Positions 1-6,272 of a stretch of DNA of 9,650 bases are shown one piece after another (the first letter of the stretch is position 1; every line of letters begins with the position of its first letter). The notes beneath the pieces were generated by a model that saw nothing but the letters and a program-made list of their open reading frames with translations, was not told the origin of the DNA and did not search any database. The stretch lies in the NCBI GenBank assembly GCA_022798035.1, contig JAAWLS010000065.1, positions 1 to 9,650 of the forward strand. The letters run 5' to 3'. This stretch comes from Lachnospiraceae bacterium. Its GTDB lineage: Bacteria; Bacillota; Clostridia; Lachnospirales; Lachnospiraceae. A program made the translations under genes and the position numbers.

Positions 1-2504
1 ACTTTGTCATTCTCAATGGCATACTGCATGTTCATCAATCCTTTTACATGCATCTCCTCCGCAATTTTTCTGGTATACTCTTTGATAACTGCCACATTTT
101 CCTCTGAAATATGTTTCGATGGAATAATGCAGGCAGAATCTCCAGAGTGAACCCCTGCCAATTCAATGTGTTCCATTACCGCCGGAACAAATGCATGCAC
201 CCCATCACTGATGGCGTCAGCCTCACATTCGGTTGCATGTCCCAGAAAACGGTCAATGAGAATCGGCCTGTCCGGCGTAACTCCTACTGCCGCCTCCATA
301 TAGCCTGCCATGCTGTCTGCATCGTACACCACTTCCATGCCGCGGCCTCCTAATACATAAGAAGGACGAACCATAACAGGATAACCGATTTTTTCTGCAA
401 TCGCCAAAGCCTCTTCCACATTGACTGCCATTCCGGACTCCGGCATTGGAATGTCCAGTTTCTCCATCATAGCCCGGAACAAGTCACGGTCTTCCGCCAA
501 ATCAATGACAGAGGGAGCGGTTCCCAGAATTTTCACGCCGTTTCTCTCCAAATCCGCCGCTAAATTCAGAGGCGTCTGGCCGCCAAACTGGGCAATCACC
601 CCTACCGGCTGTTCTTTCTTATAAATACTCAGCACATCTTCCAGCGTCAGAGGTTCAAAATACAGTTTATCCGAAGTATCGTAATCTGTAGACACAGTCT
701 CCGGGTTACAGTTTACGATAATCGTCTCAAATCCTAATTTCTTCAGGGCGAGAGAAGCGTGTACGCAGCAATAGTCAAACTCAATTCCCTGTCCGATTCG
801 GTTTGGTCCTCCTCCCAAAATGATAATCTTAGGCTTCGTTGATTTCTTTTCTGGTTTGGACATGAGATTTTCCACTTTACCGTTGTAAGTGGAATAGTAA
901 TAGGCATTATCTTTTGTTCCGCTTACATGTACGCCTTCCCAGACTTCCTCCATTCCAAGGAACATTCTTCTCTCTCTCACCATATCTTCCGGAATATTCA
1001 AAATCTGGCTCAAATATTTATCAGAAAATCCATGCTTTTTCGCGCAAATCAGCGCTTGGTCGGAAGGCAGCTTTCCAGGCTCCGCCATCAAACTCTCCTC
1101 TTCCTCCACCAGCTCTTTCATCTGTTCTAAGAAATAATGTTTTACTTTTGTAATCTCATGAATTTCCTCCACAGAAGCTCCTTTGCGCAGCGCTTCATAT
1201 ATAATAAAATACCGTTCGCTGGAAGGAGTAATCAAGAGTTTCATCAGCTCTTCTTTTGATTTTTGGTCAAAATCTTTCGCATGGCCCAGGCCGTAACGTC
1301 CTGTCTCCAGGCTGCGGATTGCTTTTTGGAAAGCTTCCTTAAAAGTCTTTCCAATACTCATGACTTCTCCCACGGCCCGCATCTGAGTGCCCAGCTTGTC
1401 CTCCACGCCTTTGAACTTCTCAAAAGCCCACCGGGCAAATTTGATAACCACATAGTCTCCATCGGGAACATATTTGTCTAACGTTCCATATTTTCCGCAG
1501 GGAATCTCAGAAAGAGTCAGCCCTGTAGCCAGCATTGCCGATACCAGGGCAATGGGAAATCCTGTGGCCTTGGAAGCAAGAGCCGAAGAACGGGACGTTC
1601 TCGGATTAATCTCAATGACAATATCTCTGTCTGTTTTTGGGTCATGGGCCCACTGTACATTGGTCCCGCCAATCACCTGAATGGATTCCACAATCTTGTA
1701 AGATTTCTCCTGCAGTCTCTTCTGCACCTCCTCCGATATGGTAAGCATAGGAGCAGAACAGAAAGAATCTCCTGTGTGTACACCCAGTGGGTCAATATTT
1801 TCGATAAAGCACACGGTAATCATATTGTTGTCTGCATCACGCACCACTTCCAGTTCCAGCTCTTCCCATCCTAAAATGGATTCTTCCACCAGTACCTGGC
1901 CCACCAGACTGGCCTGAAGTCCTCTTGCACAGACTGTCTTTAATTCTTCCACATTATAAACAAGTCCGCCGCCTGCTCCTCCCATGGTATAGGCAGGACG
2001 GAGCACCACCGGATATCCTAATTTATCTGCGATATCCATAGCCTCTTCCACAGAGTAAGCCACTTCACTACGGGCCATCTCAATTCCCAGGCTGTCCATG
2101 GTTCTCTTAAATTCAATGCGGTCCTCTCCCCGCTCAATGGCATCCACCTGTACACCGATTACCTGCACATTATATTTCTCAAGAACTCCTGTCTTGGCAA
2201 GTTCTGAGCATAAATTAAGGCCCGACTGTCCGCCAAGATTTGGCAGTAATGCGTCCGGTCTCTCTTTTGCGATAATCTGTTCCATTCTCTCTGGATTCAA
2301 AGGTTCAATATAAGTAACGTCAGCGGTCTCTGGGTCCGTCATAATGGTTGCCGGATTGGAATTCACCAACACGATTTCATAGCCCAGGCTGCGAAGGGCT
2401 TTGCAGGCCTGAGTACCAGAATAATCAAATTCACATGCCTGTCCAATGACGATGGGACCGGAGCCGATAATCAGCACTTTATGGATATCTTTTCTTTGAG
2501 ACAT
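1..2504 (-). CDS. carB: Carbamoyl-phosphate synthase large subunit, 3' end cut by window edge
   Basis: CarB makes carbamoyl phosphate from bicarbonate, ATP and ammonia delivered by the glutaminase subunit CarA, for arginine and pyrimidine synthesis in the cytoplasm. The frame is open for 834 codons and runs off the window at position 1; family members have about 1060 to 1075 residues. Visible landmarks are the N-terminal motif GSGPIVIGQACEFDYSGTQA near residues 14 to 33, the first ATP-grasp glycine loop MGGAGGG at 174 to 180, and the start of the second synthetase half, LGGGPNRIGQGIEFDYCC, from about 563. The second ATP-grasp domain follows, with RPSYVLGGRGMEVVYD, and ends at GLMNMQYAIENDK. 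The rest of that domain and the C-terminal allosteric domain lie outside. The start at 2504 has an AGGAGGA ribosome site at 2511 to 2517, six bases upstream. No internal stop or frameshift was seen. No carA lies directly upstream; asd does, behind a terminator-like hairpin. Confidence 0.97.
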   Translation of the reverse strand, partial: MSQRKDIHKVLIIGSGPIVIGQACEFDYSGTQACKALRSLGYEIVLVNSNPATIMTDPETADVTYIEPLNPERMEQIIAKERPDALLPNLGGQSGLNLCSELAKTGVLEKYNVQVIGVQVDAIERGEDRIEFKRTMDSLGIEMARSEVAYSVEEAMDIADKLGYPVVLRPAYTMGGAGGGLVYNVEELKTVCARGLQASLVGQVLVEESILGWEELELEVVRDADNNMITVCFIENIDPLGVHTGDSFCSAPMLTISEEVQKRLQEKSYKIVESIQVIGGTNVQWAHDPKTDRDIVIEINPRTSRSSALASKATGFPIALVSAMLATGLTLSEIPCGKYGTLDKYVPDGDYVVIKFARWAFEKFKGVEDKLGTQMRAVGEVMSIGKTFKEAFQKAIRSLETGRYGLGHAKDFDQKSKEELMKLLITPSSERYFIIYEALRKGASVEEIHEITKVKHYFLEQMKELVEEEESLMAEPGKLPSDQALICAKKHGFSDKYLSQILNIPEDMVRERRMFLGMEEVWEGVHVSGTKDNAYYYSTYNGKVENLMSKPEKKSTKPKIIILGGGPNRIGQGIEFDYCCVHASLALKKLGFETIIVNCNPETVSTDYDTSDKLYFEPLTLEDVLSIYKKEQPVGVIAQFGGQTPLNLAADLERNGVKILGTAPSVIDLAEDRDLFRAMMEKLDIPMPESGMAVNVEEALAIAEKIGYPVMVRPSYVLGGRGMEVVYDADSMAGYMEAAVGVTPDRPILIDRFLGHATECEADAISDGVHAFVPAVMEHIELAGVHSGDSACIIPSKHISEENVAVIKEYTRKIAEEMHVKGLMNMQYAIENDK

Positions 2505-2522
2505 TCTTGTTCCTCCTGTCTG

Positions 2523-2539
2523 GCTCGAAGATATCGAGC
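2523..2539 (-). promoter_or_regulatory. Small hairpin in the carB leader, just upstream of the ribosome site
   Basis: GCTCGA and TCGAGC form a perfect 6-bp stem around a 5-nt loop. The hairpin ends five bases before the carB ribosome-binding site at 2517 to 2511, inside the predicted untranslated leader. The repeat is seen directly. A role in translation or mRNA stability is inference only. There is no pyrimidine-type attenuator (no terminator or antiterminator pair) and no T-box motif in this leader of roughly 65 nt. Confidence 0.35.
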
Positions 2540-2575
2540 TATTTCAAAAATTAAATTAGATTTTTCTGGTTATTT

Positions 2576-2604
2576 ATTATACAGGAAAATAAGCGGAGTA
2601 GCAA
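2576..2604 (-). promoter_or_regulatory. Predicted sigma-A promoter of carB
   Basis: Reading the minus strand, TTGCTA at 2604 to 2599 resembles the -35 box (four of six matches to TTGACA). It is followed after exactly 17 bases by a perfect TATAAT at 2581 to 2576. Transcription would start near 2569, giving a leader of about 65 nt. The site lies between the stem-loop after asd and the carB start, which fits an independent carB transcription unit. No convincing ArgR-type operator was recognised over it. Confidence 0.7.
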
Positions 2605-2640
2605 GAACAAAGTGGGCAAACCCATTTCAACTCCTTAATG

Positions 2641-2697
2641 AAAAATGTTCAGGCTTTCCTCTCTTTATTTCTTAATCCGGAAAACCTGAACATTTTT
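2641..2697 (-). terminator. Stem-loop after asd, probable intrinsic terminator, symmetrical
   Basis: Arms 2641 to 2653 (AAAAATGTTCAGG) and 2685 to 2697 (CCTGAACATTTTT) are perfectly complementary over 13 bp. After one C/A mismatch five more pairs form (TTTCC with GGAAA), leaving a 19-nt loop. The structure begins 14 bases after the asd stop. The T-tract sits inside the stem, paired with the A-tract of the other arm, and is not a free tail. The structure is therefore symmetrical and could act in either direction. Its position between asd and the carB promoter supports a terminator for asd. Confidence 0.7.
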
Positions 2698-2711
2698 GTT
2701 CATCCTATCTT

Positions 2712-3797
2712 TTATTTTTCTGTGATATATCCCTGGGCTTTCAGCAATTCCGCGCAGAGAACGGCGCCGCCTGCCGCTCCTCTCACAGTGTTGTGGGAAA
2801 GTCCGACAAATTTCCAGTCATATACGGTATCTTCCCGCAGACGTCCCACAGTAATTCCCATACCATTTTCGTAATTCACATCCTCCGTCACCTGGGGCCG
2901 GTTATCTTCCTCCAGATACTGGATAAAATGTTTCGGCGCGCTGGGCAGTTCCAGCTCCTGAGGCGCTCCTTTGAAACTCCGAAGTTTCTCAATCAACTGC
3001 TCTTTTGTGGGATTCTTTTTAAATTTCACAAAGACTGCCGCTGTATGTCCGTTCAGCACCGGAACGCGGATGCACTGGCAGGTAATTACCGGACTTTGAG
3101 CCGGAACAATCACGCCGTCTTTGATTTCTCCCCAAATCCGCAGAGGTTCCTTTTCTGACTTTTCTTCCTCTCCTCCGATATAAGGAATAATATTTCCCTC
3201 CATCTCCGGCCAGTCCTGAAATGTCTTCCCTGCACCGGAAATGGCCTGATATGTTGTAGCCACCACCTCATAGGGCTCAAACTCTTTCCATGCAGTCAGT
3301 ACAGGGGCATAGGACTGAATGGAGCAGTTTGGTTTTACTGCAACGAAGCCTCTGGTGGTTCCCAGACGTTTTTTCTGGAAATCAATAACCTTCATGTGTT
3401 CCGGATTGATTTCCGGCACCACCATAGGCACATCCGGCGTCCATCTGTGAGCGCTGTTGTTGGAGACAACCGGGGTCTCCGTCTTAGCATACGCCTCCTC
3501 AATTGCCTTAATCTCATCTTTGGACATATCCACAGCGCTAAACACAAAATCCACCTGGGAAGCCACCGCCTCCACATCATTTACATTCATTACCACCAAA
3601 TCTTTCACTGCTTCCGGCATGGGAGTGTCCATCTTCCACCGGCCGCCCACTGCCTCCTCATATCTCTTACCGGCAGACCTTGGGCTTGCGGCAATGGTAG
3701 TCACCTCAAACCAAGGGTGATTCTCCAAAAGCGCAATAAAACGCTGTCCTACCATTCCTGTTCCGCCAAGAATACCTGCTCTTAATTTCTGACTCAT
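2712..3797 (-). CDS. asd: Aspartate-semialdehyde dehydrogenase, archaeal/fungal-type
   Basis: The enzyme reduces L-aspartyl-4-phosphate with NADPH to aspartate semialdehyde, the branch point to lysine/diaminopimelate, threonine and methionine. The 361-residue product has the NADP-binding loop GILGGTGMVGQRF at 8 to 20 and the catalytic cysteine C158 in VKPNCSIQ. The acid-base histidine H251 lies in IRVPVLNGHTAAV, and the C-terminal block LSHNTVRGAAGGA is near 333 to 345. Length and motifs fit the archaeal/fungal branch of the family better than the common enterobacterial form (inference from recall). An upstream in-frame ATG at 3851 would add 18 residues without a good ribosome site. The start at 3797 is chosen because GAGGAG precedes it by seven bases and the nucleotide-binding strand then begins a few residues in, as is usual. 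It lies 199 nt after argH and 14 nt before a terminator-like hairpin. Confidence 0.95.
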   Translation of the reverse strand: MSQKLRAGILGGTGMVGQRFIALLENHPWFEVTTIAASPRSAGKRYEEAVGGRWKMDTPMPEAVKDLVVMNVNDVEAVASQVDFVFSAVDMSKDEIKAIEEAYAKTETPVVSNNSAHRWTPDVPMVVPEINPEHMKVIDFQKKRLGTTRGFVAVKPNCSIQSYAPVLTAWKEFEPYEVVATTYQAISGAGKTFQDWPEMEGNIIPYIGGEEEKSEKEPLRIWGEIKDGVIVPAQSPVITCQCIRVPVLNGHTAAVFVKFKKNPTKEQLIEKLRSFKGAPQELELPSAPKHFIQYLEEDNRPQVTEDVNYENGMGITVGRLREDTVYDWKFVGLSHNTVRGAAGGAVLCAELLKAQGYITEK

Positions 3798-3996
3798 GTT
3801 TAATCTCCTCACTTTTCCTTCTTTCTTCAATTGCAGCAGACAGATAAACAAACAAAATTTCAGCCCGTCCTGTCCGTTCTATGCGAACAATTGTCTTTCT
3901 GTTAAATATGCTAATATATTTGCCGCAAAAAAACAATCCCGCATTTTATACAAATCTGTCAAAACTTCCCCTCCTATTCTGTGTATTTTATATAAA
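3798..3996 (-). other. argH-asd intergenic leader, with one possible tiny ORF
   Basis: This 199-nt, AT-rich gap has no hairpin followed by a free T-run that would clearly end argH, and I found no well-spaced promoter pair for asd. It contains a run of seven T on the minus strand (GATTGTTTTTTTGCGG) with no GC-rich stem before it. A strong ribosome site, AGGAGGGG (3975 to 3968), stands seven bases before a TTG at 3962. That TTG opens a 27-codon frame ending in TAG at 3879. I do not recognise the peptide, and its start is not ATG, so I do not call it a gene. I see no lysine-riboswitch or T-box core motif, but an aligned covariance-model search would be decisive. Confidence 0.4.
3805..3810 (-). 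promoter_or_regulatory. Ribosome-binding site that fixes the asd start
   Basis: GAGGAG lies seven bases before the ATG at 3797, while no comparable site precedes the longer in-frame ATG at 3851. This favours the 361-residue product over a 379-residue one. Confidence 0.8.
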
Positions 3997-5418
3997 TTAT
4001 TTTAACAGCTCTCCTTCCCAGTCTTTCACCGCTGTCTTCCAGTCTTCGCTCAAATACTTTTTCTCCATGGCAATCACCTGTTTCATAGCCCTGGGTCCCG
4101 GCGCCCCAAGAGTCAGCCGCTTCTCCACACAAGTCTCCATGGAAACTGCCTCAAAAATATCTTCCTCAAAAACTGGGCTGATTTCTTTTAATTCTTCCAA
4201 TGACAAATCGTCAATAGCCAGATTTTTCTCAATACAATAGAGGACTAACCTTCCCACAATTCCATGGGCATCCCGGAAAGGAACTCCGTGGTTGACAAGA
4301 TAATCTGCCGCATCTGTGGCGTTGGTAAACCCATGTTTCGCACTGGACTCCATATTTTCTTTCTGAAACTTCATGGTAGACAACATTCCCGTAAACAACG
4401 CCAGACAGCCCTTGGCCGTATCTATGGCGTCAAAGGTAAGCTCTTTGTCTTCCTGCATATCCTTATTATATGCCAACGGTATTCCTTTCATGGTGGTAAG
4501 CAGAGAAAACAGCGCGCCGTAAACACGTCCCGTCTTACCCCGCACAAGTTCTGCTATATCTGGATTTTTCTTCTGGGGCATAATACTGCTTCCTGTACTG
4601 TAGGCATCGTCAATCTCCACAAACTGATATTCATTGCTGTTCCAGAGAATCACTTCCTCGGAAAACCGGCTCAGATGCATCATAATCGTGGAGAGTGCGG
4701 ACAGAAACTCAAGCAGATAATCCCGGTCTGAAACACCGTCCATGCTGTTCAGCGTCGGTCCATAAAAACCAAGCTGCTCTGCCGTATCATACCGGTCCAA
4801 ATCGTAGGTAGTCCCTGCCAGGGCCCCGGAACCCAGCGGACAGTAATTCATCCTCCGATAGATGTCCTCCATGCGCTGGCGGTCTCTCTTAAACATTTCA
4901 AAATAAGCGCCCAAATGGTGCGCCAAAGTAACTGGCTGTGCTTTCTGCAGATGAGTGAATCCTGGCATATACGCATCTATATTATTTTCCATAATTGTTA
5001 AAATTACATTTAACATTTCCTCCAACAATTCGTCTGTCTCCAGAACTTCCTGTCTTGTGTACATTCTCATATCCAGAGCCACCTGGTCATTTCTGCTTCT
5101 TCCAGTATGTAATTTCTTTCCCACATCCCCCAGACGGTCAATGAGCGTTGCCTCCACAAAGCTGTGGATATCCTCATACTCATGGGAAATCTCTAATTTT
5201 CCCTCTTCCACCTCCTGCAGAATCTCTTTTAAGGCTTTTACGATTTCCTGTGACTCCTCTTTCGTCAAAATCCCCTGTTTTCCCAGCATTCTCACATGAG
5301 CAATACTGCCCTCCACATCCTGCTGGTAAAATTTTTTGTCAAATGATATGGACGCATTAAACTGATAAACCAATTGGTCTGTCTCCTTTGTAAAACGTCC
5401 GCCCCATAACTGTGCCAT
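3997..5418 (-). CDS. argH: Argininosuccinate lyase
   Basis: ArgH splits argininosuccinate into arginine and fumarate, the last step of arginine synthesis, as a cytoplasmic homotetramer of the fumarase/aspartase superfamily. The 473-residue length is typical. The N-terminus MAQLWGGRF is characteristic. The first conserved region contains HTGRSRNDQ at 104 to 112, the second has the catalytic-type histidine H156 in GFTHLQKAQP, and the third is the signature GSSIMPQKKNP at 276 to 286, whose serine loop closes over the substrate. The C-terminus carries GAPGPRAM, usual for the family. The start at 5418 is preceded by AAGGAAG at 5431 to 5425, which partly overlaps the last bases before the queH stop region. 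Only 15 bases separate the queH stop and this ATG, so the two are almost certainly cotranscribed and probably translationally coupled. All key motifs are intact. No argG is adjacent. Confidence 0.97.
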   Translation of the reverse strand: MAQLWGGRFTKETDQLVYQFNASISFDKKFYQQDVEGSIAHVRMLGKQGILTKEESQEIVKALKEILQEVEEGKLEISHEYEDIHSFVEATLIDRLGDVGKKLHTGRSRNDQVALDMRMYTRQEVLETDELLEEMLNVILTIMENNIDAYMPGFTHLQKAQPVTLAHHLGAYFEMFKRDRQRMEDIYRRMNYCPLGSGALAGTTYDLDRYDTAEQLGFYGPTLNSMDGVSDRDYLLEFLSALSTIMMHLSRFSEEVILWNSNEYQFVEIDDAYSTGSSIMPQKKNPDIAELVRGKTGRVYGALFSLLTTMKGIPLAYNKDMQEDKELTFDAIDTAKGCLALFTGMLSTMKFQKENMESSAKHGFTNATDAADYLVNHGVPFRDAHGIVGRLVLYCIEKNLAIDDLSLEELKEISPVFEEDIFEAVSMETCVEKRLTLGAPGPRAMKQVIAMEKKYLSEDWKTAVKDWEGELLK

Positions 5419-5433
5419 AGATTTCTTCCTTTC

Positions 5434-6105
5434 TTAAATAATACATGATTGTGACAGCCCGGCTTTTTTCATCCGCTCTTCCTTAGAGAACACACATCCG
5501 CAATAGTCCTGGCGGTACATGCCGTATTCCCTGGACAGCTCTACCGAGCGCTGATATCCGTTTTTTTTCTTAAAATCAGAGTTCAAATACTTCACATTGC
5601 AGGCTTTTGCCAACATTTCTCCAGTCTCATTGAGCTTTTCCGCATTTTTCAAAGGACTGATGGAAAGAGTGGTGGTAAAATAGTCCATTTCCAGCTCTTT
5701 TGCATACCTGGCCGCTTCTTTCAAACGCAGCTCATAACAGCGAAAACATCTTTCTCCTCCCTCCGGCAGATGTTCCATTCCCCGGGCCATCTGATAAAAA
5801 GTTTCTTTATCGTACTTCCCTTCCAAAAATGCAATGGGATAGCGTTTCTCCAAAGCCTCCCCCGCATGCTGTTGAAACCGACGGATAAAACTCTGCTGTT
5901 CTTCCACCCGTTTGCGGTATTCTTCTTCCGGATAAATATTGGGATTGTAATAGAGCACAGTAATCCGAAAATACTTTGACAAATACTCTAAAACGTAACT
6001 GCTGCAGGGCGCGCAGCAGCTATGCAGCAAAAGCGTAGGCGCATACTGCTTCCCGCTTTGTTCCTCTATGCATTTTTCCAGCTCTTTTTGATAATTCCGT
6101 TTCAT
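5434..6105 (-). CDS. queH: Epoxyqueuosine reductase QueH (DUF208 family)
   Basis: QueH performs the last step of queuosine synthesis, reducing epoxyqueuosine to queuosine in the anticodon loop of GUN-type tRNAs. It is the non-homologous replacement for the cobalamin-dependent QueG. The 223-residue product shows the family cysteine pattern: the adjacent pair C30-C31 with C34 in LLLHSCCAPCSS, the pair C120 and C123 in ERCFRCYELRL, and C202 and C204 in DYCGCVFS. Family knowledge places an iron-sulfur cluster and a neighbouring metal at such cysteines. TTTLSISPLKN near 144 to 154 is another conserved block. An in-frame ATG at 6183 would add 26 residues (with polar, non-conserved sequence) but has no good ribosome site. 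The start at 6105 has GAGGAG eight bases upstream and begins shortly before the conserved region. It is followed by argH after 15 nt. No other queuosine gene is in view. Confidence 0.93.
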   Translation of the reverse strand: MKRNYQKELEKCIEEQSGKQYAPTLLLHSCCAPCSSYVLEYLSKYFRITVLYYNPNIYPEEEYRKRVEEQQSFIRRFQQHAGEALEKRYPIAFLEGKYDKETFYQMARGMEHLPEGGERCFRCYELRLKEAARYAKELEMDYFTTTLSISPLKNAEKLNETGEMLAKACNVKYLNSDFKKKNGYQRSVELSREYGMYRQDYCGCVFSKEERMKKAGLSQSCII

Positions 6106-6113
6106 GCTCCCGG

Positions 6114-6119
6114 CTCCTC
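6114..6119 (-). promoter_or_regulatory. Ribosome-binding site that fixes the queH start
   Basis: GAGGAG lies eight bases before the ATG at 6105. The longer in-frame start at 6183 and the ATG pair near 6156 to 6151 lack an equally good site, so the 223-residue product is preferred. Confidence 0.75.
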
Positions 6120-6154
6120 TTTCTGCAGGATTAATCCTTTCGGACAATGCCATC

Positions 6155-6183
6155 ATTTTAACTGATTTCCCTGTAAAATGCAA
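6155..6183 (-). promoter_or_regulatory. Weak promoter candidate for queH-argH
   Basis: On the minus strand TTGCAT (6183 to 6178) is followed after 17 bases by TAAAAT (6160 to 6155), five of six matches to the -10 consensus. The -35 box matches only in its first three bases. If used, transcription would begin near 6148, about 40 bases before the queH start. That would also make the upstream 26-residue extension of queH impossible. Read-through from hemW is an equally good alternative, because I see no clear terminator after hemW. Confidence 0.3.
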
Positions 6184-6192
6184 GCTGTCGCG

Positions 6193-6243
6193 CCTTTACA
6201 TTCTACGGCAGATAACCATTTTGCCTCATATTCAATGTAAAAG
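6193..6243 (-). repeat. Inverted repeat in the hemW-queH gap
   Basis: CCTTTACATT (6193 to 6202) and AATGTAAAAG (6234 to 6243) can pair over ten positions, one of them a G-T wobble in RNA. Inside the loop GGCA (6207 to 6210) and TGCC (6222 to 6225) can form a second short helix. No T-run follows on the minus strand, so it is not a standard intrinsic terminator. It begins 29 bases after the hemW stop. An RNA-processing structure or chance in AT-rich DNA are both possible. Confidence 0.35.
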
Positions 6244-6272
6244 AAAACTACACAGAATATAAAGCCGGACAG

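Noticed and set aside
2560..2600. ArgR operator over the carB promoter
   Set aside because: The AT-rich stretch has only loose resemblance to arginine boxes and no symmetrical TGAAT-ATTCA pair.
2613..2624. TGGG-CAAA-CCCA mini-hairpin upstream of the carB promoter
   Set aside because: A 4-bp stem with a 4-base loop and no clean T-tail is too small to call.
3396..3785. Plus-strand frame of 129 codons opposite asd, and similar frames opposite carB and argH
   Set aside because: These are shadows of strongly conserved minus-strand genes, with no ribosome site or recognisable motif of their own.
2712..3851. Longer asd product starting at 3851
   Set aside because: The extra 18 residues lack a ribosome site, whereas GAGGAG stands correctly before the ATG at 3797.
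3931..3939. T-run (minus strand) after argH as an intrinsic terminator
   Set aside because: No GC-rich inverted repeat directly precedes the seven T residues.
3798..3996. Lysine riboswitch or T-box before asd
   Set aside because: asd genes of Firmicutes often carry one, but I saw no L-box core and no T-box sequence, and the gap has no terminator stem with a free T-run.
5434..6183. Longer queH product starting at 6183
   Set aside because: The 26 extra residues have no conserved character and no ribosome site, and the region contains a promoter candidate.
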